DNA of 64,000 nt from the NCBI RefSeq assembly GCF_014197245.1, contig NZ_JACIFF010000004.1:1-64000 (forward strand). Reading direction: 5' to 3'. The notes beneath the pieces were generated by a model, which was given only the letters and a program-made list of their open reading frames with translations, had not been told where the DNA came from and made no database searches. The DNA is from Neolewinella aquimaris. Its GTDB lineage: Bacteria; Bacteroidota; Bacteroidia; Chitinophagales; Saprospiraceae. The position numbers and the translations under genes are program-made. Positions 8,127 through 16,217 of the stretch are shown one piece after another. Numbering within the stretch: the stretch's first letter is position 1; every line of letters begins with the position of its first letter.

Positions 8127-9569
8127 TTAATGTACCCCTAATGTAAGTTGTATCGTCGTAAAACTGTCTTTTTCAGCACCACAAGTCCAACATCGGTAAC
8201 CGACGGGCAGGTCCGCAAAGGGGGTGCCGGGCGCGATCTCGGACTCCGGTTCGCCCAGCGCGGGGTCGTAGACGCTCAGACACCGGCCGCACTGCTGCAC
8301 GTCACGCCCCGGTGCCTGGCTTTCGGCCTGCGGCTTGCTCTCGATCACCTGTTCGAGTTGCTCGTTGAGCTGATCGAAGTACAGCTGACTGATCTCCACC
8401 ATAAGCTCCGCCAACTCGGATCGGTCGACCCGCCTAGCGTACTCCGCATAGACCCGGGTGTTGGGATCGAAGTTGCGGGCACACTTTAGGGTATACAGTG
8501 GGCGCACCACGAATCCGTCGACGAATCCGGCACGCAGTTCCTCCCGCTCGATCACGATGCTGGTAAAGGGCACATCGCTTCCCCGACTGATGCCGAACGT
8601 GAGTCCGTAAGTGCTGATGTCCCGCCGATCGAATTCCCGCACGAGGTAGCGCTTCAGCTCGAGGGCATCACCATCGGCGACGGGCAGGTGCCAGTTCAGC
8701 TCCAGGCTACTGTGGCGGGCGTTGATGCCGAAGCGCCCGAGCAGTTTTTCCCAGCTGAGGCGCTCTCCGTCCGGGATGCCGCTGACGATGAAGCTTTTCC
8801 ACGGCGTGATGCTGATCTTGCCGATCCGGTGCTCGAGACAGAGCTCGCAGGCGGCCGCCATGAAGTCGAGGGCGTACCAGTTGTTGCGCCAGTATAGCCC
8901 CAGCCAGTAGTGATCGGTGTCGAGGCGGTTCATGCCCTCGTAGTAGGGAAAGGGGCGGAAGGTAATGGCCAAGTCGCGCTGCAGGTCCCGCAGGTTGAGG
9001 TTCTCGTTTTCGTGCACGATGGCGATCACCTCCTCGAGATCTTCGGGGAGTTCCGCGGCACACAGGCTGCCCGCTACCCGGCCCAGGTCCCAGCCGTGAA
9101 TGAGGGCGGGAAAGGTGCGCATCTCCGTCCATCCGGGTAGCTTGAGGTAGAGGTACCAGTAGTCTTCCTCGTCGGAGGCCACGAAGTTAAGGTGACCGGT
9201 AAAGAGGGGTACCAGCCGCTGCCGGGGATCGGTGAGATTGATCTCCAGCGGAGTGGGGAAGGAAAACTGTTCGAGGATGTAGAGGTAGGCGGAGCTGGTG
9301 AGCCAGGGCGTGGACGGAAAAATATCCGCAGCAACGTAGCTGCACATTATGTTGGCGTGGTGTCCGTTGGCCGGCGATTCCACCTGCAGGCGGGGGTACT
9401 TCCGTAGAATGTCAATCTGATCCGGACGCACCGGAAACAGAATATCCTGTCGCGAACCGAAGTGAATGCCGTCGAGCCCCAGTTCGCGGGCCAGGTCGAT
9501 CACGGTGAGCAGTTCGCTGGGGGCCAGGATGCCGCCCCGGACAGAAACGCGGTGAAGGTCGGAGGTCAT
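8127..9569 (-). CDS. Nitrite/sulfite-reductase-like protein with C-terminal rubredoxin
   Basis: 480 residues. The N-terminus (VSVRGGILAPSELLTVIDLA) resembles the ferredoxin-like half domain of siroheme nitrite/sulfite reductases, and a second copy of that fold appears further on. I cannot find the C-x5-C...C-x3-C set that binds the 4Fe-4S/siroheme centre in true reductases, so it is probably not a catalytic nitrite reductase. The last 55 residues form a rubredoxin: QCGRCLSVYDP, then YRCWTCGAEKD, giving the two CxxC pairs for one iron. The ATG at 9569 overlaps the TGA of nasA (ATGA), so the two are translationally coupled. A role in electron delivery to or assembly of the nitrate reductase is inferred from this coupling. 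Similar rubredoxin-tailed proteins sit in nitrate clusters of other Bacteroidota, from memory. Confidence 0.7.
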   Translation of the reverse strand: MTSDLHRVSVRGGILAPSELLTVIDLARELGLDGIHFGSRQDILFPVRPDQIDILRKYPRLQVESPANGHHANIMCSYVAADIFPSTPWLTSSAYLYILEQFSFPTPLEINLTDPRQRLVPLFTGHLNFVASDEEDYWYLYLKLPGWTEMRTFPALIHGWDLGRVAGSLCAAELPEDLEEVIAIVHENENLNLRDLQRDLAITFRPFPYYEGMNRLDTDHYWLGLYWRNNWYALDFMAAACELCLEHRIGKISITPWKSFIVSGIPDGERLSWEKLLGRFGINARHSSLELNWHLPVADGDALELKRYLVREFDRRDISTYGLTFGISRGSDVPFTSIVIEREELRAGFVDGFVVRPLYTLKCARNFDPNTRVYAEYARRVDRSELAELMVEISQLYFDQLNEQLEQVIESKPQAESQAPGRDVQQCGRCLSVYDPALGEPESEIAPGTPFADLPVGYRCWTCGAEKDSFTTIQLTLGVH

Positions 9570-12500
9570 GTCGTTTGTAGTTGGTGGTCCAGGATGGTTT
9601 TTACTTCGGGTTTGCAGCTGCCGCAGCCGAGTCCGGCACCGGTCTGAGCCACGAGTTCGTCGAAACCATGACACCCCTTGGCGATAGCGTTGGTAAGGTT
9701 GCCTTCTCCGACGTTGTTGCAACTGCAGACCACGCGGCCCCGCAACGGCTCCCGACTGCTCCCCGAGCGCAGCAGTTCTTCCCGCCGGTCGCCAAGCTCC
9801 AGCCGGTCTTCGATGAGGGCGCGGTATTCGGCAAATTCGTTTTTATCGCCGATGAGCACCGCCCCGACGAGCCGGTCCTGGTACACGACGCACTTTTTGT
9901 AGTAGCGCCGGCTCAGATCCCGGAAGATCACCTCCTCGTAGTCGGGGTCATCGGGCGGCGGACTCACCTCGCCCAGACTGCACAGGTCGAGGTCCCGGAA
10001 TTTCAGGATGTTCATCGGTACCGAGCCGCCGTAGGCGGCGGTGAGGTCGCCGGACAGGTAAGCGGCCAGTACCTGGGCCTGTTGTTCGGCCGCGGCGGTG
10101 ATGCCGAAGCGCTTGCCCCGCCATTCGGCTACTTCGCCGATGGCGTGAATGTGTGGGTCGCTGGTGGTCAGCCGGTCGTCGACCTGGATACCGCCACCGC
10201 ATTTCAGGCCGGCCGTGCGCCCGACCTCCAAATTGGGCCGGGTTCCGATGGCGTAGACCACCGCGTTGCATACTAGGGAAATACCGCTTTTAAACGTAAC
10301 CCGCATTGCTCCTGCGTCCCCGCCCGCTTCTCCCTTCGGTATGCGGAAGATGGTGTCGACCTCGTTGCGAAAGTAGGTTTGAATGCCGCGCTCGCCCACG
10401 TCTTCCGCCAGCAAGTGACTGGCCGTTGGGTCGAGCTGCCGCTCCATGAGCCGGTTGCTGCGCTGGACGAGGGTAATGCGTACGCCGATGTCCTGCAGTG
10501 CCGCGGCAAGTTCCAATCCCAGCAAGCCGCCCCCCACGATCAGCACGTGTGCCTCCCGCGGCTGCTTGCCCAACTGTAAATAATCGCTGAGGCCATCCGC
10601 ATCCTCGCGGCGGCGCATGGTGAAGACGCCCGGCAGATGAAGGGGAACGTCGCGGGGTACGAAGGGTCGGCTGCCCGTGGCGATGATGAGGCGGTCGTAA
10701 GTGTGGGCCTCCCCGGCGGCGGTGTACAGGGTGCGGTTTGCGCGATCGATGCGCTCGATTGAGGTTTCCAACTGCAGGTCGAAATCGAGGCGACGGCGCT
10801 CCTTTTCCCGCAGTTTTTCCAGCTGTTCCCAACTTAGGTGGTCGGTCACGTACTCCGGCAACAGGACGCGGTTGTAGAATGCGTGGGTCTCCTTGGAAAA
10901 TACCGTGATGCGGTCGCGGGTATTCAGTTCCCGGTAGCGGGCGATGAAGCGGTAGGCAGCGGCCCCGGCTCCGATGACGAGGATATGCTCCCGGGGCTTT
11001 TGGTAGGCACGCACCCCCACGTGGCAAAACTTGAAGTTCGGTTGCTTGCTGTAGGGATCGACGGCGTCGTCGGTGAGATTATTGGCGCGCGTAAGGTCGG
11101 AACCGAGGGTTTTACCCCAGTGCATGGGCAGGAACACGACGCCCCGGCGCAGGTCGCGGGTGTAGCGGACCTTAACCCTCACCTCCCCTCTTTGCGAATG
11201 CACCACGGCAAGCTGGTCATTCTCCAGTTTCTCCGCGGCGGCGTCCAGCGGATGGATTTCGAGGTAGGGCAGGTCGATGTGTTTGCGCAGGCGAGCCACC
11301 TTGCCGGTACGCGTCATGGTATGCCACTGGTCGCGGATGCGGCCGGTAGTAAGGATTAGCGGGCGGTCGGGTGGCGCCACCGGAGGTGCATCGGCGTGGG
11401 ATATGGTCGACATGAATCGCGCCCGCCCCGTCGGCGTATAGAAGCGGTGGTCGGTAAACAGGCGGGGCGTGCCCGGGTGAACGGGTGAGGGGACGGGCCA
11501 CTGAAAGGTACCCTCGCGCTGCAGGCGGTCGTGGCTCAGGCCGCTGACGTCGATGCGGGTGCCGGCGGTCAGGCGGGCGTATTCGTCGTACACTTCGCTG
11601 ACGTCGCGGTAGTCAAATCCAGAATACCCCATGCGGCGGGCGAAATCGATGATGATGTCCGCGTCTGGCCGTGCCTCACCGGGGGGTGCCACCAGGGGTT
11701 GGAGTAGGCTTACGCGGCGGTCGGAATTGGTCATGGTCCCGGTCTTTTCGAGCCAGCCGGCGGCGGGAAGCAGGAGGTCGGCGTAGTCGGCGGTGTCGCT
11801 GCGGTTGCTGATGTCCTGTACGACCACGAATTTCGCCCGCTTCAGGGCGGCGTCGGCCTGCAGGGCATTCGGCAGGCTCACGGAGGGGTTGGTGCAGATG
11901 ATCCAGACGGCCTTCACCTTTCCGGTTTCCAGGCCGTCGAACAGCTGTGTTGCGGTCAGTCCGGGCTCCGCGGGAATTCGGTCGACCCCCCAGAAGCGGG
12001 CGATCTCCTCGCGGTCGGCGGGATTGGAAAGTACGCGGTGGGCAGCGAGCAAACTGGCCATGCCTCCCACTTCTCTTCCCCCCATGGCATTGGGTTGGCC
12101 GGTCAGGGAGAAGGGGCCGGCACCGATTTTCCCGATCTGGCCGGTGAGTAGGTGCAGGTTGATGAGGGCACCGTTCTTTTCCACCCCTACCCTGCTCTGG
12201 TTGAGGCCCATGGCCCACATGGAGAGGAAGGCGCGGGCGTCGCCGATGTAGTCGGCGGCCAGCTTAATTTCTTCCAGGGTCACGCCACAGGTTTTTGCGG
12301 CGGAGCGCAGGTGCAATGACTTCAGGATGCGCACGTAGTTTTCTCCCGCCTCGGTGTGCTGGCGGATAAACTCGAGATCCATCCGGTCCGTATCGTACAG
12401 CCGGCGCGCGATGGCGTGGTAAAGCAGCACGTCCGTACCGGGGACGATCTGTAGGTGGAGGTCGGCCAGGGCGCAGGTATCGGTACGCCGGGGGTCTACG

Positions 12501-13105
12501 ACGATGACCTTCAGGTCGGGATAGACGGCCTTGCGGGCTTCGACGCGCCGCCAGATGATGGGGTGGCACCAGGCGGGATTGGCCCCGGCCACCAGCAGGC
12601 AGTCGGTATGATCGATGTCTTCGTAGCTCACCGGCACGGCATCCTCTCCCAACATCTTGGTGTAGGCCACGACGGCGGAACTCATGCAGAGGCGGGAATT
12701 GGTATCGATGTTGTTGGTGCCGAGGTAGCCCTTGACCAGCTTATTGACCAGGTAGTACTCTTCGGTAAGGCACTGTCCGGAGATATAGAAAGCTACGCTA
12801 TCCGGTCCGTGCTCCGCGATAACCGATCGGAAGACGGCGGCCGCCCGGTCGATTGCCTGTTCCCAACTTACCCGCTGCAGGGGGTGGTCGCGGTGCAGGC
12901 GAAGCTGGGGGTAGAGGAGGCGGTCCGATTGGTCCTGTACTACGTAGTTAAGGGTTCGGCCCTTCGAGCACAACTGCCCCTGGTTGGCCGGGTGGTCGGG
13001 GTCGCCCTCGACGGTCAATCGGCCGTGCAAGTCACGGCGGGCGATGATGCCACAACCGACGCCACAGTAGGAGCAGGTGGTCTTTACTTCGGTTGCAGTG
13101 CCCAT
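9566..13105 (-). CDS. nasA: Assimilatory nitrate reductase fused to FAD/NAD reductase and BFD domain
   Basis: 1179 residues, cytoplasmic, reducing nitrate to nitrite. Residues 1-60 hold the 4Fe-4S motif C11-x2-C14-x3-C18...C46. The molybdopterin-guanine-dinucleotide catalytic region runs to about residue 690 (for example ANPAWCHPIIWRR and GQPNAMGGREVGGM). From about 700 a complete NirB/NasB-type flavoprotein follows: FAD loop HILVIGAGAAAYRF and NAD loop HVLIVGGGLLGLELA near 850. The C-terminus from about 1120 is a BFD-like 2Fe-2S domain (VVCSCNNVGEG ... GLGCGSCKPEV). The catalytic subunit and its electron-feeding flavoprotein, separate in Bacillus (NasC/NasB), are therefore one chain. It leads the operon with the rubredoxin-tailed gene and is divergent from the porin at 13294, across the TACGTA-rich control region. 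Confidence 0.92.
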   Translation of the reverse strand: MGTATEVKTTCSYCGVGCGIIARRDLHGRLTVEGDPDHPANQGQLCSKGRTLNYVVQDQSDRLLYPQLRLHRDHPLQRVSWEQAIDRAAAVFRSVIAEHGPDSVAFYISGQCLTEEYYLVNKLVKGYLGTNNIDTNSRLCMSSAVVAYTKMLGEDAVPVSYEDIDHTDCLLVAGANPAWCHPIIWRRVEARKAVYPDLKVIVVDPRRTDTCALADLHLQIVPGTDVLLYHAIARRLYDTDRMDLEFIRQHTEAGENYVRILKSLHLRSAAKTCGVTLEEIKLAADYIGDARAFLSMWAMGLNQSRVGVEKNGALINLHLLTGQIGKIGAGPFSLTGQPNAMGGREVGGMASLLAAHRVLSNPADREEIARFWGVDRIPAEPGLTATQLFDGLETGKVKAVWIICTNPSVSLPNALQADAALKRAKFVVVQDISNRSDTADYADLLLPAAGWLEKTGTMTNSDRRVSLLQPLVAPPGEARPDADIIIDFARRMGYSGFDYRDVSEVYDEYARLTAGTRIDVSGLSHDRLQREGTFQWPVPSPVHPGTPRLFTDHRFYTPTGRARFMSTISHADAPPVAPPDRPLILTTGRIRDQWHTMTRTGKVARLRKHIDLPYLEIHPLDAAAEKLENDQLAVVHSQRGEVRVKVRYTRDLRRGVVFLPMHWGKTLGSDLTRANNLTDDAVDPYSKQPNFKFCHVGVRAYQKPREHILVIGAGAAAYRFIARYRELNTRDRITVFSKETHAFYNRVLLPEYVTDHLSWEQLEKLREKERRRLDFDLQLETSIERIDRANRTLYTAAGEAHTYDRLIIATGSRPFVPRDVPLHLPGVFTMRRREDADGLSDYLQLGKQPREAHVLIVGGGLLGLELAAALQDIGVRITLVQRSNRLMERQLDPTASHLLAEDVGERGIQTYFRNEVDTIFRIPKGEAGGDAGAMRVTFKSGISLVCNAVVYAIGTRPNLEVGRTAGLKCGGGIQVDDRLTTSDPHIHAIGEVAEWRGKRFGITAAAEQQAQVLAAYLSGDLTAAYGGSVPMNILKFRDLDLCSLGEVSPPPDDPDYEEVIFRDLSRRYYKKCVVYQDRLVGAVLIGDKNEFAEYRALIEDRLELGDRREELLRSGSSREPLRGRVVCSCNNVGEGNLTNAIAKGCHGFDELVAQTGAGLGCGSCKPEVKTILDHQLQTT

Positions 13106-13121
13106 GGGGAAGGAATTAAAA

Positions 13122-13233
13122 TACGTAGAAGCGTGACAATTATCTGGCCGTAAAGGTAGGCAAACCTAAGGAATGAAATAAAAATACTTAGTTAAATACG
13201 TATTTTATTACGTAGTTGTCTTGGAAGTACGTA
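13122..13233. promoter_or_regulatory. Cluster of TACGTA sites between nasA and the porin/nrt operon
   Basis: TACGTA occurs four times, at 13122, 13197, 13209 and 13228, in a 188-bp divergent spacer, plus a TACTTA near 13185. The sites at 13197 and 13209 are 12 bp apart, about one helical turn. The same hexamer occurs six times upstream of nirB (25002-25144). This suggests a shared operator for the nitrate genes. The LuxR-type regulator encoded at 19069-19725 is the obvious candidate to bind it, but this is inference. Confidence 0.55.
13161..13168 (-). promoter_or_regulatory. Predicted -7 box for nasA
   Basis: On the minus strand this reads TAGGTTTG, a match to the Bacteroidota -7 consensus TAnnTTTG. 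It lies 56 bp before the nasA ATG. The TACGTA sites at 13197, 13209 and 13228 lie upstream of it, as activator sites would. Confidence 0.45.
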
Positions 13234-13239
13234 GATTTG
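13232..13239 (+). promoter_or_regulatory. Predicted -7 box for the porin/nrt operon
   Basis: TAGATTTG matches TAnnTTTG and overlaps the last TACGTA (TACGTAGATTTG). It is 54 bp before the porin ATG. The same overlap (TACGTATTTTTG) is seen upstream of nirB. Confidence 0.45.
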
Positions 13240-13293
13240 TACCATCGGACCTACAGGCAGGGCCGAGCTACTCTTCACTAGCCGCTTCTCCCT

Positions 13294-14577
13294 ATGAAAA
13301 CAATCGCCTACCTCTTCCTGCTTTTCGTCTGCAGCTCGCCCCTGCTTAGCCAGTTTAAATTGAGTGCCGAGGTGCGTCCCCGCACGGAATTCCGCAACGG
13401 CTTCAAGACCCCGCGCTCGACGGACAGCGACCCGGCCTTCTTCGTCGAGCAACGCAGTCGGCTGTACCTGGACTACGCCGAGGAGAAGTACACCTTCCGG
13501 CTTGTCTTCCAGGATGTTCGCCTGTGGGGGGAAGTACCCCAAATCTTCAAAAGCGAGAATGGAAACACCTTCCTGAGTGAAGCGTGGGGACAGTACAACG
13601 TGAGCCCCCGCTTCTCGGTCAGGGCCGGGCGTCAGGTCATCAGTTACGACAACGAGCGTATTCTGGGAGGTCTCGAATGGGCCCAGCAGGGGCGGCGCCA
13701 CGATGCCCTGCTCCTCCAGTTCGAGGACGAAAAGAAGGTGAATCGCCTTCACGTCGGCCTGGCCTATAATGCCGACGACGACCGCCCCGAGCCCGTCTAC
13801 CTCCAGGCACCCGCGGCAAACTTCTACTCCGTAAGCGGTAATTACAAAAGCCTGCAGTACGCTTGGTTCAACCGCACCTTCGCGGAAGAAAAAGGAACCG
13901 TGTCGCTCCTGGCCCTGAACGCGACACTGCAGAACGCCGATTCCACCCACTCCAATAAGCAAACCCTCGGCACCTACCTCAATTACCGGGCCGGCAAGTT
14001 CACCCTCACCGGCGACCTCTACGCCCAGACCGGCAGCCAGAACGGTCAATCCGTTGGCGCCCTGCTGGCGGGCTTCAGTGCCACCTACCCCACCAAAGCC
14101 ACTCCCCTCACCCTCGGCGTCGAGTACATTTCCGGCAAGGACGATACCGACGAAACCGGCCGCGTCACCTCCTTCATGCCCGACTACGGCACCAACCACG
14201 CCTTCAACGGACTGATGGATTACTTCTACGTCGGCCCCGCCAACGGCACCGTAGGCGTCACCGACCTTTACCTGAAAACCAAGTGGAAGCTGGGATCCGC
14301 CGCCCTCCTCGCCCACGCTCACCACTTTCTCACGGCCTCCGAACAACTGGACGCAGCCGGCGATAAACTGTCCGCCTCCATGGGCACCGAGATCGACCTG
14401 GTGTACGTCCGCCCCCTCGCCACCGGCGTCACCCTCCACATCGGCTACTCCCACTTACTCGGTACCGAGACCCTCACCGCCCTCCGCCCCGGCAACGAAA
14501 AATCCAACAACTGGGCCTGGACCATGCTCACCTTCAAGCCCACCCTCTTTGAATCCGACGCCAAAAAGAAGAAGTAA
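13294..14577 (+). CDS. Outer-membrane alginate-export-like porin of the nitrate operon
   Basis: 427 residues with a signal peptide (MKTIAYLFLLFVCSSPLLSQ). The mature protein has the pattern of the alginate_exp barrel family (PF13372): an early VRPRTEFRNGF strand, QRSRLYLDYAEEKYTFRLVF, and the motif RAGRQVISYDNERILGGLEW. Strands alternate aromatic and polar residues to the C-terminus. It is divergent from nasA and directly precedes nrtA on the same strand, so I infer it lets nitrate or another small anion cross the outer membrane. The name of the family does not imply alginate here. The interval to nrtA (145 bp) is filled by palindromic repeats. Confidence 0.75.
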   Translation: MKTIAYLFLLFVCSSPLLSQFKLSAEVRPRTEFRNGFKTPRSTDSDPAFFVEQRSRLYLDYAEEKYTFRLVFQDVRLWGEVPQIFKSENGNTFLSEAWGQYNVSPRFSVRAGRQVISYDNERILGGLEWAQQGRRHDALLLQFEDEKKVNRLHVGLAYNADDDRPEPVYLQAPAANFYSVSGNYKSLQYAWFNRTFAEEKGTVSLLALNATLQNADSTHSNKQTLGTYLNYRAGKFTLTGDLYAQTGSQNGQSVGALLAGFSATYPTKATPLTLGVEYISGKDDTDETGRVTSFMPDYGTNHAFNGLMDYFYVGPANGTVGVTDLYLKTKWKLGSAALLAHAHHFLTASEQLDAAGDKLSASMGTEIDLVYVRPLATGVTLHIGYSHLLGTETLTALRPGNEKSNNWAWTMLTFKPTLFESDAKKKK

Positions 14578-14589
14578 TCGTCGATAATC

Positions 14590-14700
14590 GTCGGCCGGTC
14601 GCGAGCTCGTCCGCCGACTAAGGTTCCCAGGCCCAACCGCCAAATAAGCCAACCCCCCGTCTTTCGGCGGACGAGGCTCGTGCCTCGCTCGGCCGACGAA
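14590..14700. repeat. Two palindromic REP-like elements upstream of nrtA
   Basis: 14590-14618 reads GTCGGCCGGTCGCG... and closes with CCGCCGAC. 14659-14700 starts with TTCGGCGGACGAGG and ends with TCGGCCGACGAA. Both use the same TCGGCGGACGA / CGGCCGACGAA ends as the elements at 31526-31585, 36503-36561 and 36645-36703, so they belong to one dispersed family. Confidence 0.6.
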
Positions 14701-14722
14701 TAAAAACCCAAATGCTAAATCA

Positions 14723-16099
14723 ATGAAGTACCTACTCCTACTCCTGCTCCCCCTTGCCCTCCTCCTCAACTCCTGCGGTGAAAGCAACGCCCAGACCAGC
14801 ACCGTCGCCGAAGGCGCACCGAATATGGCCAAGTTTGCCGCCATCGAAAAGCCCCAGCTCACCTTTGGCTTCATCAAGCTTACGGATATGGCCCCGCTAG
14901 CGATCGCGAAGGAACTCGGCTACTTCTCCGACGAGGGACTGTACGTCACCATCGAGGCGCAGTCCAACTGGAAGAACATCCTCGACCGCGTCATCGACGG
15001 CCAGCTCGACGGAGCCCACATGCTGGCCGGACAGCCCATCGCCGCCGGAGCCGGATTCGGACGGCAAGCGAAGCTGATCACCCCCTTCAGCATGAACCTC
15101 AACGGCAATGCCATCACAGTAAGCAACGAGGTGTGGGACAAAATGAAACCCCACGTTGCCATGGACGACAGCGGCAAGCCGGCCCACCCTATCTCCGCTG
15201 CCGCCCTCGCCCCCGTGATCGAGGAGTACCGCAACGCCGGCAACCCCTTCAAAATGGGCATGGTCTTTCCCGTCTCCACCCACAACTACGAACTCCGCTA
15301 CTGGCTGGCCGCGGCCGACATCAACCCCGGCTTCTACACGGCCGATAACATCCAGGGACAGGTCGACGCCGAAGTGCTCCTCTCCGTTACGCCCCCGCCC
15401 CAGATGCCCGCAACCCTCGAGGCCGGCACCATCTACGGCTACTGCGTGGGCGAACCATGGAACCAGCAGGCCGTCTTTAAGGGCATTGGCGTACCGGTCG
15501 TCACCAACACCGACATCTGGCAGAACAACCCCGAAAAAGTCTTCGCCCTCCGCGCGGATTTCGCTACCAAGTACCCCAATACCACCAAGGCCATAACTAA
15601 GGCTCTTATCCGCGCCGGCCGTTGGCTCGACGACCCCACCAATCGCGCCCGGGCCGTCGGCATCCTTTCCCGCCCCGATTACGTCGGCGCCGACTCCGTC
15701 GTCCTGGCCAACTCCATGACCGGCACCTTCGAATTCGAAAAAGGCGACAAACGCGCCATGCCCGACTTCAATGTCTTCTACAAGTACCACGCCACCTTCC
15801 CCTTCTACTCCGACGGCATCTGGTTCCTTACCCAAATGCGCCGCTGGGGCCAGATCCCCGAAGCCAAACCCGCCGACTGGTACCACGAAACCATCGCCGA
15901 CATCTACCGCCCCGACCTCTGGCGCCAGGCCGCCCAGGAACTCGTCGCCGAGGGCATCCTCCCCGCCACCGACCTCCCGGACACCGACGGCTACAAGCCC
16001 CCCACCTCCGCCTTCATCGACGGCCTCCCCTACGACGGCAAAGACCCCATCGGCTACCTCAACAGCTTCAACCTCGGCAATAAGGACGGTGAATTGTAG
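14723..16099 (+). CDS. nrtA: Nitrate ABC transporter substrate-binding lipoprotein
   Basis: 458 residues. A lipoprotein signal ([15 protein letters not shown]) anchors it to a membrane. The mature part matches NrtA/CmpA-type binding proteins: [20 protein letters not shown], a block on recruiting bound ligand ([21 protein letters not shown]), and [19 protein letters not shown]. It should deliver nitrate or nitrite to the NrtB permease. It is the second gene of the plus-strand transport operon after the porin. The spacer to nrtB contains an imperfect hairpin (about 16110-16150) and C/T-rich repeats, which may lower downstream expression. Confidence 0.92.
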   Translation: MKYLLLLLLPLALLLNSCGESNAQTSTVAEGAPNMAKFAAIEKPQLTFGFIKLTDMAPLAIAKELGYFSDEGLYVTIEAQSNWKNILDRVIDGQLDGAHMLAGQPIAAGAGFGRQAKLITPFSMNLNGNAITVSNEVWDKMKPHVAMDDSGKPAHPISAAALAPVIEEYRNAGNPFKMGMVFPVSTHNYELRYWLAAADINPGFYTADNIQGQVDAEVLLSVTPPPQMPATLEAGTIYGYCVGEPWNQQAVFKGIGVPVVTNTDIWQNNPEKVFALRADFATKYPNTTKAITKALIRAGRWLDDPTNRARAVGILSRPDYVGADSVVLANSMTGTFEFEKGDKRAMPDFNVFYKYHATFPFYSDGIWFLTQMRRWGQIPEAKPADWYHETIADIYRPDLWRQAAQELVAEGILPATDLPDTDGYKPPTSAFIDGLPYDGKDPIGYLNSFNLGNKDGEL

Positions 16100-16152
16100 G
16101 GGTGTTGAGTTGTTGAATTGCGCGCAACCCAACAACCCTACAACCCAACAAC

Positions 16153-16217
16153 TCCCTCCTCAATCCTTCCCCCCCCTTCAATCCCTCACCCCTCCCCCCC
16201 TCAATCCCTTCCCCCCC
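16153..16217 (+). repeat. C/T-rich low-complexity repeat between nrtA and nrtB
   Basis: Irregular tandem copies of units such as CTTCAATCCCTCACCCCTCC run up to the nrtB ATG. The same repeat type occurs at 17319-17384 and, in reading frame, inside ubiD at 27751-27819. No SD-like sequence is visible before nrtB as a result. Confidence 0.7.

Noticed and set aside
15771-16217. Upstream extension of nrtB into nrtA
   Set aside because: Pro/Ser/Thr-rich translation overlapping nrtA in another frame; the permease homology begins after 16218.
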